Positions 10,582 to 20,899 of a stretch of DNA of 31,857 nucleotides are shown here, piece by piece; position 1 is the stretch's first letter, and each line of letters begins with the position of its first letter. Where the stretch lies: positions 1-31,857 of the forward strand of contig JAJIRX010000334.1 of the NCBI GenBank assembly GCA_023853785.1. The letters run 5' to 3'. Both the position numbers and the translations under genes were made by a program. The notes beneath the pieces were generated by a model. The model made no database searches. It worked only from the letters and a program-made list of their open reading frames with translations, and was not told the origin of the DNA. Origin of the DNA: Psilocybe azurescens (Eukaryota > Basidiomycota > Agaricomycetes > Agaricales > Agrocybaceae).

Positions 10582-10733
10582 TTAAGCTGAATAGTCAGAC
10601 GACACATCCAATGGGTTTCCGCTGTCATGAGTGCGATCTTCCAGATCTTGGAGTTGATTTTCAGTCATTTGAGTGACAGGGACTGATGCCATGTTCCGTG
10701 CCATGTAGGGAATTAGTCGGAAAGCAGCAAAGC
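10582..10733 (-). pseudogene. Gypsy-A integrase C-terminus, separated by Gypsy-B
   Basis: The frame reads RFAAFRLIPYMARN near the insertion point and ends in SSDYSA and TAA (10584-10582). When one AAAGC copy and Gypsy-B are removed, the reading frame continues from the segment at 16601 (ELDGSISKLRFAAFR across the joint). This shows that Gypsy-B inserted into a coding exon of Gypsy-A. The segment is the integrase C-terminal tail of this Gypsy lineage. Confidence 0.85.
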
Positions 10734-11017
10734 TGTAAGCCTGGCCTTCCCCTGTCTCACCACTGCTCATCGTTCTTGCGCGCGACTGAGATCACGTGTA
10801 GGTTCTCGATCATCACCTGACGTAGACATACAATTTTCTACCTCTCCCTACCTTCGTCCCTTGTCTCTTACCACATCGAACGAAGGTACGTATTTATATT
10901 ATTGTATGATAGTCAGGGTCTCTTACCACATCGAACGAAGACCCTTTTATCCTTTCTCTCAGGCTTTCTTAAGTACCATCAAACCCAGTGAGGCTTGCTG
11001 ATCCCGGCAGCCTTTCA
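10734..11017 (+). repeat. Gypsy-B left LTR
   Basis: Starts TGTAAGCCTGG and ends GCAGCCTTTCA. It contains a 23-bp direct repeat (core CTTACCACATCGAACGAAG) at 10863-10885 and 10918-10940, 55 bp apart, which may be a promoter element. The sequence right after the LTR does not start with TGG, so a standard tRNA primer site is not evident. Confidence 0.96.
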
Positions 11018-11338
11018 CTTTTTTGAAATCGACAATCGCTCTCACATTGGTCTAAAAACCCAATTTTAATTTCAACCTGTCTCGCAAACCATCGTCAGAC
11101 ACCCCCTCGTAACTCGGCAGGAGTCCAGGAGAAGAGCTACCACCGTACGCTCCCAATCTCCGATCTGGAACTCTCGAGCACGCCCCGGCCGACGAAGAAA
11201 TTTTCAACTCAGCCCCGGTTCACCGGAATTACCCCCTCTCAGCTCAGCTCACCACCCTCCTTCCATCTTACCTACACCCTCCCCTTCCATTCCTTCCATC
11301 ACAGCTTCTCCACACCAAAACAAATTCCTCTTACCTAA
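11018..11338 (+). other. Gypsy-B leader between LTR and gag
   Basis: C-rich untranslated leader with no convincing primer-binding site next to the LTR. Some chromoviruses self-prime from their own RNA 5-prime end; I could not find the matching complement by eye. Confidence 0.4.
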
Positions 11339-12305
11339 AGGAGACGTCGACGACTCATCCAGCGAATCGGACAGCGACCTCGACATCAACCATCATTTCG
11401 CTAAACGCAAAAAGCGCCACACCTTGCCTGTTGCGGAAATGTCATCCTTAGCCGAGGTTAAGGTTTCTAAATTAAAAGATTGCCCCATGCTCACCGCTGG
11501 GAAAATCACCCCACTCATCCTCCACACCTGGACAAACGCCTGCAAGCGTTTTCCTCAAACACTCAGGAAAGCAACCAGACGAGATAGTGAGTTTCATAGC
11601 CGACGCTATGCTGGAGCCGCGCCTACAGGCGTGGTATCAGAGTGGCTCAGACCGCATCGACACTCTCACGCTGTCAGAGTACATCAAGGAACTGGCAGAT
11701 CTAGTCCTGGAAAAGAACTGGGCCCATCAAATCAAACAGCAGATCCTCTCGGCTAAACAGCCGGACGGATCCCGCCGTTGACTGGCGCATCGAGGTTGAG
11801 AACCTCAATGCCCTGCTCATCACCTCTTCCACAAAACACTCGTTCTCAGAGGGGCGCCCTCCGGGACCTTCTCGAGGCGAACACTCGCAGCGCTCTCGCG
11901 CTTAAGCTCTACACCAATCCCGTGTCGGAGGACGAGGACTACAAGACATGGGCGGACACCATCCACGCCCTCGATGAGGGAACTCCGAAACGAAGACAAG
12001 CGTTCGAAGCCAAGATGTCCGCGGGGAAGGCTGAAAAGAAGAGCCTTCTCAGCCGTCTCTCCGACCGCAAGGATTCTTCCTCCACGTCCTCTCCTTCCAC
12101 CGCCTCTGCCACCTCCTCCACGTCCACTTCCTCTGGCTGCGCTCGCCCCCCACGGTTTGACCGAGACCGAGCGTGCATTACTGGTGGAATTCAAGGGTGC
12201 AATCGGTGCCGTCAATTTTTCGCCGGACACGAAACCGCAGACTGCCCCATGGCCAAGAGCAACACCTGGCCGGACTGGTCAACGTACAAGCCGCTCACCC
12301 GCTGA
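11339..12305 (+). pseudogene. Gypsy-B Gag
   Basis: Capsid/nucleocapsid protein that packages element RNA. A Ser/Asp-rich stretch with a basic patch (11350-11420) is followed by SLAEVKVSKLKDCPMLTAGK, then the capsid-like region (MLEPRLQAWYQSG, NWAHQIKQQIL, DLLEANTRSALALK) and a zinc knuckle CNRCRQFFAGHETADC (12199-12246), of the form C-x2-C-x6-H-x4-C rather than the usual C-x2-C-x4-H-x4-C. The possible start is ATG 11424 or 11440; the frame is open upstream to at least 11339. Frame changes occur near 11549 (T run), 11770 and 11850 (G run). The stop TGA at 12303 is just before the pol frame. Confidence 0.85.
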
Positions 12306-12311
12306 GATGGG

Positions 12312-12914
12312 GAGTGGCTGCGCTAGCGGCGCAAAAGACCCGCCTCCCTGTAGGATTTGTTGGAATGTCAGCACAGACAGAGGACTACGCCGACGATGAC
12401 ACGTATGTAACTCCTTCCCTTTATTCAACACCACCTACCCCCTCCCTTTTCTCCGTCCCACACCTCTCACGCCAAATGTGGAGGCTACTGGGCCTGCTGT
12501 TTCTGACTTTCCCTATCGTTTAAAGCCCTGCTTGACATAGGTTGCCCCTCTACAGTGATTAGTGGCGCTATGGCCACCTCGCTCAGACTCCGTCGCTTCC
12601 CCCTGCCCACAGAGGAGGATAATCTATCATCTCTCACCGATGGACCCATCGCGTGTCGCGAGTATGTGAAGTTAGTCTTGATGTCGGGCAATGGAGCTTG
12701 GGTATCTAAAACAATCTATGCTAAACTTTGCGAAACGCTACCTGTACCTATTATCCTTGGAATGCCATTTCTATCTTCAGAACAAATTGTGATCGACTCA
12801 GACGACCGCACAGCGATACAGAAGTCTTCCGGCTTCGATCTCCTAAACCCATGCATCCCAGAACGTGTCTGGCAACCAGACTACGTCATTCCTCCCCCAC
12901 ACCTCAAAACCTAA
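12312..12914 (+). pseudogene. Gypsy-B aspartic protease region of Pol
   Basis: Retropepsin that cleaves the polyprotein. The active-site triad is D-I-G (12533-12541) in ALLDIGCPSTVIS, followed downstream by the flap region and VPIILGMPFL (12744-12773), the hydrophobic-Gly motif typical of these proteases. The usual Thr or Ser at the middle position is Ile here. The frame ends at TAA 12912 and RT continues in another frame. Confidence 0.8.
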
Positions 12915-12924
12915 ACGTCCTCCG

Positions 12925-13440
12925 CGAATTCCCCTTGAACGTGCACCTTCACCGGAGCTCGATGGCAGCCGGCACTCACAACTAGTCATGGCAGCAGTGC
13001 GCTGCGACCGTATCGAGGTTTTAGCATCCAGAGAACGCATGACGCAGCTCGACTCCGAGTTAAAGGAGGAGTATGTGGATTTGTTTCCGCTACGTCTCCC
13101 AGACACAACCGACTGCGTACCCAACCACATCTATCACCGGATCCGACTGAAGGACGCCATGAAGGTCGTCAAGGGTCGGGGATACTCAGCCCCAAAGAAA
13201 CATCACGACAGCTGGAAACTCCTCCTCGAGGAACATCTTGCAGCTGGCCGTCTCCGCCCTCATCCTCAGAACACTGCTCCCCTTCCTTCATCATTCCCAA
13301 ACTCCGTAACGGCGTCCCCGACCATACCATCCCTCCACGTTGGGTCAACGACTACAGAGAACTCAATAGCAACACAATACGAGATAACTTCCCCCCTCCC
13401 GCTCGACGACATCCCTCGCTGATTGCGGTAAAGGCAAGAT
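12925..13440 (+). pseudogene. Gypsy-B reverse transcriptase, N-terminal part
   Basis: This part shows the linker and early RT motifs: YVDLFPLRLPDTTDCVPNHI, RIRLKDAMKVV and, in a second frame, FIIPKLRNGVPDHT and WVNDYRELN (13330-13370). The frame changes near 13255 and again near 13410, just before DCGKGKIFAKLDM. Both are single-nucleotide shifts in C-rich runs. Confidence 0.8.
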
Positions 13441-14815
13441 CTTTGCCAAACTCGACATGACAAACTCATTCTTTCAAACTCGCGTTCACCCGGACGACAT
13501 TCACCTCACTGCAGTCCGCACACCGTGGGGACTATACGAATGGACGGTCATGCCCATGGGCGGCTGCAACGCGCCTTCCACTCACCAGCGCCACATGACC
13601 GACGCCCTCCGCCACCTCATCGGCATCATCTGCCATGTCTATCTCGACGATATCATCATTTGGTCGCAAAACGAGAAGGAACACAGGCGCAACGTCAAGT
13701 TGGTTCTAGAGGCGCTGCGCAAAGCGGGTCTGTATTGCAACAAGAGCAAGACGGTTCTATGGGACACGCAGGTCTCCTTCCTTGGACACATAATCTCTCC
13801 TCACGGCATTCTGGCGGACCCTCGGAAGTGCGACCGCTGTCGTCCAGTGGCCAACTCCCACCACGGCTACCAATGTGCGGGGTTTCTTGGGACTCACCCG
13901 TTATCTTGCAGCCTTCCTTCCCGCCCTCGCCGAACACACGTCGGTGCTTACTCCCTGACAAATAAAGAGTGCGACCAAAATTTCCCAGAATGGACAGAGG
14001 CGCACCAAGTCGCCTTTGACGCCATCAAACTCTTGGTGACAGGTGCCGAGTGTCTTACCGTTATAGACTACGACGATCCCGCCAAGCACATTTTCGTGAC
14101 CACCGATGCCAGTCAGAGACGCACCGGGGCGGTGTTGAGTTTTGGAGAGACTTGGGAGACAGCGAGGCCTGTAGCCTACGATTCCTACCAGCTCAACGCC
14201 GCTGAACGAAACTATCCCACCCATGAACAGGAATTACTTGCCATCATCAAGGCGTTGAAGAAGTGGCGCACATACCTGCTGGGCGCCAAATTCGAGATCC
14301 ACACGGACCATCGCACACTCGAGTTCTTCGAGACACAACCAGAGACATCCAACCGTCAAAAGCGGTGGATCAACACCCTGGCGGACTTCGACTTTGACAT
14401 CGTCTATGTCCGCTGGGAAGACAACACGGTCGCCGATGCGCTCTCACGCATGCCAGACGAAGTTCTGTCAGCGGGCCTGGCTGCATGCGCACTCGCTTAC
14501 ACACGCACCTCTTCCTCCTTTTCCTCCTCATCCCCTTCTTCCTCCGTTTCCCCGGCACCTCGCCCCCCCGATGCGTACACACCGTTCCTTGCTGCAGGCG
14601 TGCTCAGCATCTCGTCCGACCAATCACTCCTTGGCCTCATCCGTTCCGGGTACCTCCCAGATGATTTCTGCAAGCAGCTCCGTGAGGGGATTACTGCTGG
14701 TAGCATCCAAGGGGCTCGGGAAGAGGACGGGCTGTTATATCTCGGCCGTCGCTTGGTGATCCCATCGGACATCAAGGTGCGGGAACTCTCTACTCCCTGG
14801 CCCATGACTCCCTAG
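13441..14815 (+). pseudogene. Gypsy-B reverse transcriptase palm and RNase H
   Basis: This is a 452-codon frame. The RT catalytic motif is YLDD (13640-13651); upstream are FFQTRVHPDDIHLTAVRTPW and PMGGCNAPST, downstream the thumb motif VSFLGHIIS. RNase H shows D in VTTDASQ, E in HEQELLAI and D in IHTDHRTLE, ending with DNTVADALSR. Between 13835 and 13960 two compensating single-base shifts replace the expected QWPTPTTATNVRGFLGLTRY segment, so the frame looks open but the protein is altered. A Ser/Pro spacer (14510-14570) leads to integrase. Confidence 0.88.
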
Positions 14816-15396
14816 GTCACTTTGGATTCGACAAAAGCTATGGCTCGCTTCGTGAGTCGTATTTCTGGCCCAACATGTGGCGGGACCTAGAAACGGCATA
14901 CATACCTTCCTGTGTCGACTGCCAGCGGAACAAGGACCGCACTTCCAAGCCGACGGGTCCATTACATCCCCTTCCTGTCCCGGATGCTCGTTTTGAGACA
15001 GTTGCCCTCGATTTTGTGGGACCCTTACCTGAAGAAGATGGTAAGGACACCATCCTGACCATTACCGACACCCTTGGCGCCGACATTCGCCTCATACCCA
15101 CACACTCATCTGCGACTGCAGCCGACATTGCGCTCGTCCTCTTTGATGAGTGGTACTGTGACAACGGCTTGATGTCCAACCTCATCTCTGACCGTGATGC
15201 CCTCTTCACATCCGAAGTTTGGGCTGCCCTACACAAACTCACTGGCGTCAAACTGAAGATGTCAACGGCGTACCACCCTGAGACCGACGGCAGCAGCGAA
15301 CGCACCAACAAGACGGTCGTACAAGCCATCCGGTATTTCGTAGATCGCAACCAGAAGGGCTGGAGGAAGGCGCTCCCGCGCATCCGCCAGCGCTGA
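14790..15396 (+). pseudogene. Gypsy-B integrase, zinc-binding and catalytic core
   Basis: The enzyme inserts element cDNA into the host genome. The frame switches near 14800. H-x4-H and C-x2-C of the zinc domain lie at about 14800-14930 (LGHFGFDKSYG and CVDCQRN). The catalytic triad is D in LDFVGP (15010-15012), D in SDRDALF (15190-15192) and E in GSSERTNK (15298-15300), with D-E spacing of 35 residues. The frame ends at TGA 15394 where the family continues; a missing base near 15390 and another in a C run near 15433 explain this. Confidence 0.9.
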
Positions 15397-15436
15397 TGAG
15401 CACCGTCAATGCCTCCACAGGGTTCTCCCCTTCCAG

Positions 15437-16111
15437 TTGAAGACAGGGCGCTCCCCTCGTATCATTCCTCCCCTCGTCCCCCTCCCCAACTCCGCCACTC
15501 CAGTGGAGATCACTGCCCAAGAGGTCATCGAAAAGATAAACCTCGACGTGATGCAGGCGCAGGACGCGCTGGCTGTCACCAAAGTACGACAGGCATACCA
15601 CGCAAATCACCATCGCGGATCCGAGATCGAGTACAAGGTCGACGATTTGGTCATGCTCTCCACCACAAACCGTCGCCGCAATTACAAACGGAAAGGGGCA
15701 AAACGTGTCGCCAAATTCATGCCACGATTTGACGGCCCCTACTCTGTGGTCGCTGCACACCCTGAGAGGTCCGAATACACCCCACGCCTCCCCAACAATC
15801 CAAAAACCTTTCCTGGATTTCATGCGAGCCTCCTCAAGCCTTTTGTTCCCAACGATGTTCTTGCCTTCCCGGACCGTGCGCTACCCAAGCCTGGGGTCGT
15901 CGTGACTGAAGACGGCACAGTAGAAAACGTCATCGACAAGATCATCGACGAACGCCAAGATGGGCAGAGGCCGCCAATTTTGGTCCGCTGGGTAGGATAC
16001 GGCCAAGAACATGATGAATGGATCGCCGGAAGACTGCTCGAGGACAACGAAGCTCTTGACAATTGGGAAACCGAGAACGGCATCCCCAACGACACCAATA
16101 ACCTCACGTAA
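15437..16111 (+). CDS. Gypsy-B integrase C-terminus with chromodomain
   Basis: This 224-codon frame is the tail of Pol. QLKTGRSPRIIPP resembles the conserved SPFQL-TG step after the core. DDLVMLSTTNRRRNYK to FHASLLKPF (15640-15840) is the GPY/F-type module. A chromodomain follows at about 15919-16065 (VENVIDKIIDE, ILVRWVGYG, DEWIAG, LDNWE), with aromatic residues that fit binding of methylated histone tails. The chromodomain of such elements targets integration to heterochromatin. The frame itself is intact to TAA 16109, but it is part of a frameshifted polyprotein and the first Met is not a real start. Confidence 0.9.
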   Translation: MKTGRSPRIIPPLVPLPNSATPVEITAQEVIEKINLDVMQAQDALAVTKVRQAYHANHHRGSEIEYKVDDLVMLSTTNRRRNYKRKGAKRVAKFMPRFDGPYSVVAAHPERSEYTPRLPNNPKTFPGFHASLLKPFVPNDVLAFPDRALPKPGVVVTEDGTVENVIDKIIDERQDGQRPPILVRWVGYGQEHDEWIAGRLLEDNEALDNWETENGIPNDTNNLT

Positions 16112-16301
16112 CCACCACCGGTCCCTCCCTCACAGGTTTCTCGACAGTACCCTCTATTCACACTTCCAGCCTTTCGCATTTCTTCTTCCTTCGCATCACA
16201 TGATTCATGTACAATGCATACATTCTCCTTTTTAGTAGTATAGCTCCTCCACCTTTTTCTTGTTTTTGCCTTCCTTTTTGCCCCCTGGGGGCCATTTTTC
16301 T
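16112..16301 (+). other. Gypsy-B 3-prime untranslated region
   Basis: Pyrimidine-rich stretch between the pol stop and the polypurine tract. The C5-T-G6 palindrome at 16281-16292 may form a small hairpin. No gene seen. Confidence 0.5.
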
Positions 16302-16311
16302 GGGGGAAGGG
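16302..16311 (+). promoter_or_regulatory. Gypsy-B polypurine tract
   Basis: GGGGGAAGGG directly abuts the TG of the right LTR. The run of ten purines in this position is the expected primer for plus-strand DNA synthesis. Confidence 0.85.
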
Positions 16312-16595
16312 TGTAAGCCTGGCCTTCCCCTGTCTCACCACTGCTCATCGTTCTTGCGTGCGACTGAGATCACGCATAGGTTCTCGATCATCACCTGACG
16401 TAGACATACAATTTTCTACCTCTCCCTACCTTTGTCCCTTGTCTCTTACCACATCGAACGAAGGTACGTATTTATATTATTGTATGATAGTCAGGGTCTC
16501 TTACCACATCGAACGAAGACCCTTTTGTCCTTTCTCTCAGGCTTTCTTAAGTACCATCAAACCCAGTGAGGCTTGCTGATCCCGGCAGCCTTTCA
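16312..16595 (+). repeat. Gypsy-B right LTR
   Basis: The same 284-bp LTR as 10734-11017. The five differences are C/T or A/G: two lie in CGTGTAGG versus CGCATAGG, and the others are GCGCG/GCGTG, TTCG/TTTG and TTAT/TTGT. It is followed by the AAAGC target duplication. Confidence 0.96.
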
Positions 16596-16600
16596 AAAGC

Positions 16601-17809
16601 GAAGCTTTGAAATGGAGCCATCCAGCTCACTGAGGATGTATGAGCCACCCTGCGACGTTTGACCACCAGCATTGGTCCTAAATAACGAGGCTTGGTTTTG
16701 TTGGTGAGTCCTTTATCTAAACGGGAGTTCTTTACCAGGACAAGTGTTCCTGGTTTAAAGTTGAAGTCGATTATCCTGTGTCCAAGTGTCTTTTCTAGCT
16801 GTTGAATAGAATTCCATTGGGCGTTCATAACCAGTTCACGAACACGATTCAGATCTGCTGGCCGTTTTTGCAACATTTTTGCACGCTGTGCGATAAGATC
16901 TTCTGTTGACATAAGTTTATTGAGGCCTGGGAAAGGTAGGTCGCTTCCGAGAGGTCAAAGGGGAGCAGGGGCTCGACTCCATGTGCAAGGTAATATGGGG
17001 AGTATCCTGTAGCTTTCTGTATAGACACACTCTCTGCCCAGAATACTGACCATGCCACTTCCACCCAACGGGACTCGTCGCCATCAGCCGCTTTGATAAG
17101 TGCTTCGCGTATGTCAAAATGTCGGTGTTCAATAGGCCCTGAAGCACGAGAGTTATATGGTGAAATTCAGATGTGGTGTGTGTGATACTTGTCCACAAGG
17201 TGCTGAGCAGCCTGAACATACTGGGGAGCATTGTCTGTGACAATTACCTCTATTGCACCCCAACGGCAAAGAATTTGAAGTAGAAATTCGCTATGACCTC
17301 GTAGGATTCTTGCTTCGCCATACACCATTCGGGGTAGGATATAAGCGAGCACCTGGCGTGTAAAATATAGCGATAGCCATTTACTCTTGGCATTAACATA
17401 GTGTCGACATATACTTTTCTGAAGAGACCAGCTGGAGTGGAGACTGTCGGGGAATAAGTACTTTCTGAACTGAGCGTATCTGACACTCATGGCAAGTTTG
17501 AATGTACCACTTCACATCCCCATCAAGATAAGGCCACCAGAATCGTTCCAGTAGCCTCAGACGTACAGTGTATATTCCTTTATGGCCCAGGTCATCGTGA
17601 GCTTGTTTAATAAGCATATACCGCTTTTCTCCTGGGATCACAACTTTGTGATGTCCCTGGCGATCCTTTTTCCACAGCTGTCCATTCAGGACAAAGAAGT
17701 TGGTCACAACACGAATAAATCGGGCATATTCTTGGTCCGTAAGTCCTTGGGGACGCTCTGGAAGGGTCAAGAATTTTTGGATGTGCTGAAGCTGTAAATC
17801 CTTTGCCAC
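16601..17809 (-). pseudogene. Gypsy-A integrase
   Basis: Reading leftward: the zinc domain (17599-17483) has HDDLGH and, about 30 residues on, TCHEC. The catalytic D is in VYVDTM (about 17405), D in VTDNAPQY (about 17235), and E in GPIEHRHFD (17128-17130). Then comes VEVAWSVFWAESVSIQKATG and the C-terminal module GTLVLVKNSRLDKGL with KPRYLGPMLVVK. Frame changes occur between these blocks (near 17400, 17170, 17080 and 16654). The gene is cut at 16600 by Gypsy-B; its last 50 codons are at 10733-10582. This lineage has no chromodomain. Confidence 0.88.
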
Positions 17810-18496
17810 GGCCTTCGCACTCCGGGAATTTCCGTGGAATTATTATTAAGTGCGGTAGCCATTTGATTCAGATGTCCCGATGATAGACGTTGGGAAACAG
17901 AGAAATTCAGGCATTCCATTGCAAAGGAATAGGCTTCGTCTATCCAGTCATCGTGGTCATCGTGCTCGTCCGGGTCTTCTGTTGCTTTAGGTCGCCTTGA
18001 CAGCCCATCTGCGGATGCATGATCCTTCGCAGGTACATGCCGTAGTTTAAAATCGAACAGAAGGATCCCTCGCGATCCAACGGTTAATCGTCGCACTAGG
18101 TTGTATGTCAGGGTTGTTTATCATTCCCTTGATATACTTTGCGTCCACCTCCACTGTGAGCTTTCGTACTCCAATAATAAACACACGATACACTTTAAGC
18201 GCTCGGAACAGGCCATAGAGTTCTATCTTGGCTTGGGAGTAGCGCTGTTCTCGCTCATTCCATGTGATCGATCCAAAACGTGAGGGATAGCGTTTGCCAT
18301 CATCTCCCATCTGAGAAAGAATGAATCCAACCGCGATGCATGATGAATCCACTGCTAAGATGACTTCATTTTGCGAGTTATAGTCTATGGCCTTGATTGC
18401 GGAACAATTGCTGGCCAGTATTTTTAATTTTTCCATAGCCGACAATTCATCGTTTCCAAAACAGAACTCTGTGTTTTTCCTGGTAAGTTGTACCAA
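17767..18496 (-). pseudogene. Gypsy-A RNase H and connection domain
   Basis: Degrades the RNA of the RNA-DNA hybrid. D in LAVDSS (about 18349), E in KIELYGLF and D in VEVDAKYI are present. The segment continues through MINNPDIQPSATINRW and, after a frame change near 18090, FKLRHVPAKDHASADGLSRR, the usual RNase H to integrase link. An acidic His/Asp stretch follows at about 17965-17940. Confidence 0.87.
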
Positions 18497-19490
18497 AGGC
18501 TTTGCGTGCAGAGCAAAATTTTGATGAAGATTCGGATCGTCCCTAGGGTGCCCAAGAAGCCTCGTACATCTGTCAGGCTTCGTGGGATAGGCCAGTCCGA
18601 GATCTTCTGGATTCGACTGTCATCCGGAACACGACCCTCGTATGTGCATTTGTGACCTACAACCACAGCTGTTGGAACACAAATAAATGATTTGGTCCCC
18701 AAAAACGTTCCTCCTGCATGCTTGATCCGGCTGAATTACTCGATTGACGTTTTGCAGGTGTTCCCACACAAATCGGTGGATGCCTCTGTTACCTGCTATT
18801 GTTTCATAACTCCCGTCCAGAAGTTCGTATCGTGTGGGGGCCCTTTTACAGGGATATCGTCCACAAAGGGCACTGTCACATGTGGAATCTCCTCTTGTAG
18901 GAGAAATGTAGTATCTCCATGCTGTATTTGCATAGAGTTAGTGTAGCCCATGGGGATAGACGTTAATCTGAAGGTTCCGAGGGGCGTTTGAAAGGTTGTA
19001 AGGTCTCGGGATTTGACGGCCAGGGTGCGCTGATTGAAGCCCACGAATAGGTCGAACATAGCATAACATCCTCGGCCCCCAAAAGGCTCTGCGTATTGCT
19101 CCACAATTGGTGGAAGTGCACTGTCTTTGATAGAAACAGCATTTAATGGCTGTAAATCGTGTACAATTCGGAGTGATTTCCGTCCTTTTTAAGCACACAA
19201 AACCAGCGAGATCGGTACGACGAGTTGGACGGCTCGTATATTCCTGACGAGATTTTATTCTTGATAACCTCGACAACTTGATCAAAGATGCCTGGGGAAT
19301 GGGTATGTTGCGTAACACCCATGGAATATGCTCAACTGTGGGAATGACCACCGGGTCAAAGTAGTCATCGCTGAACTTCCCTTTTTCAGCTTCTGTCCAG
19401 GCGAAAGCATTTTCGTGGACCTTTATCAGGTAGTGCACTAATTTTTCTTCTTCAGGCCATAGAAATCCGTCCCCATTGACAGCCATTTGA
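18424..19490 (-). pseudogene. Gypsy-A reverse transcriptase
   Basis: N-terminal LVHYLIKVHENAFAW and DYFDPVVIPTVEHIPWV (19440-19300), then a region with several frame changes (19290-19110). The palm follows: GGRGCYAMFDLFVGFNQRTL, TTFQTPLGTFRLTSIPMGYT and the catalytic motif FVDD (18867-18856), a known variant of YVDD. The thumb region around 18640-18560 contains SDWPIPRSLTDVRGFLGTL. An estimated four or more indels prevent a single frame. Confidence 0.88.
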
Positions 19491-19809
19491 TCCTTACGAT
19501 CTTTAGTATATCGAGTGCCTGGTTCAAAAGTCAGGGCGGGTTCAGCGGTAGTGTAGGCAAGTTGGCTAGTGGATCACTTGGAATTCGGGGCGTACAATTC
19601 GGAAATTTTCAGGCAGGGTTGTTGCGACGGGTTTAATTCGATTGGCTACTTTCTTGTATGCCATAGATTTGGTTACGGTTCGGTTTTTGGACGATAAATA
19701 GCGAGAAAGAGAATTTGATTGAGAAGACTGGACAATTGTAGTATTATGTGTGTGGAGACTTGTGTCTCCCTCGATCTATAGTCGAATCATCGATACCTAA
19801 AAATCCACA
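19491..19809 (-). other. Gypsy-A protease-RT linker
   Basis: No clear domain. On the minus strand this links the protease to RT and is interrupted by stops. Family members usually have a variable linker here. Confidence 0.4.
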
Positions 19810-20899
19810 TTAATCTGCGACATTGCAGGTATGTTGGAGGCACTGGGACGCTTTCTTTTGCGAAGTTGGGACCGTTATAACGGCTGCGCCCGAGTTGGGA
19901 TCCACCATTACAACATCAGACGAGCCGTCATCATGATGCTTGGTTATCAAGTTTGTTAAGCTCATAAACGGTCGTCCAATGAGGGAGCTCGTCGGTGCGT
20001 CTTTTACCACCTGGACCTGTACAAAAAATCATAGCCTCCAACCGATATCTTGAGGTTCTGCAGTAGTCCCAATGTGCTATCCTTGCTAGCATTGGCAGAT
20101 TCCATAACCATGATGTGGTCTGAACGCAGTGGGAGGCCTAGCTTTTCCCAAATATCCTTTCGGAGTCCGATTATTTGGGAACCTTCATCCATTACTCCTT
20201 CCACTGTGAGGCCTTCGATCGTGAAATCCAATGCTCGCAGTTCCTCTGTATGTTTTGCCACTACCAGTCCATCTGCCTGGGGAAGCAGGGACGCCAATAT
20301 AAGAGCTGTAGTTTGCTTCTGTTCCATCTTCATCGGCCATAAGAGAGCCAAACTGATTGGTAGCGACCCTTTTCGTAGTTACTAATTCCCTGAATTGTTT
20401 CCGGACTTCAGGTGCGACTGCCAATAGTTCCCGGTTGGAAATAGTTACTGGAGCGTTGAGTGCACTCTCTAGGAGTTTACTCGTTATCCTGCTATCTTCG
20501 ATTGGAGTTGTGTACTTGAATTGAGGACTCGCAGAGTTGTTTGCTGCTGGAATGGCTATTGCCGTGGGCGCTAAATTCTTTGACTGCTCGTGGGAAACAT
20601 TCTGTCTTGCCATGTTGCGAGTAATTGGACCTGTATGCAGTTTTCCTGCAGACATCTTTTCTCCTAGTCTCATCCACTTTTTTCTGAGTAGAGGATATGA
20701 GCGACTCCATGAGCTCTAGGTCTTCGATTTCACGTCCCGTTGCAGGGGCCATGTCATTCTCTGCTGGTTCCAGTGTTCCAGAAAATGCCGCGGTTGTAGG
20801 AAGAGCCCAGGAATAGTCGCTGTTACTCGCTACAAAGTTTGATGAGACTGTAGAAATGGAAGTTGAATTGGACTTGTGCCAATTATCTATCCTTTCCAT
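19810..20899 (-). pseudogene. Gypsy-A protease and upstream linker
   Basis: The first part (20899-20360) includes a polar linker with LELMESLISSTQKK, the NRELLAVAPEVRKQFRELVT block and TTKRV, a conserved pre-protease segment of this Gypsy lineage. The protease follows: LDFTIEGLTVEGVMDEGSQI with active-site D-E-G (20189-20181), HIMVMESANASKDSTLGLL, then SLIGRPFMSLTNL in the next frame and VMVDPNSGAAVITVP. D-E-G instead of D-T/S-G is, as far as I recall, standard in this lineage rather than a lesion. A frame change lies near 20030. Confidence 0.82.

Larger units (their letters stand above)
10734..16595 (+). mobile_element. Gypsy-B, chromodomain Ty3/Gypsy (chromovirus)
   Basis: A 5,862-bp element with 284-bp LTRs and a perfect 5-bp target duplication AAAGC (10729-10733 and 16596-16600). 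The order is LTR, Gag with zinc knuckle, protease, RT with YLDD, RNase H, integrase, chromodomain, polypurine tract, LTR. The LTRs differ at five positions, all transitions (about 98 percent identity), so it is the youngest layer of the nest. Gag-Pol has several 1-nt frame changes, many in homopolymers. Confidence 0.96.

Noticed and set aside
11820..12230. Gly/Arg-rich minus-strand frame within Gypsy-B gag
   Set aside because: It is antisense to the Gag Ser/Thr-rich region and reflects codon composition only.
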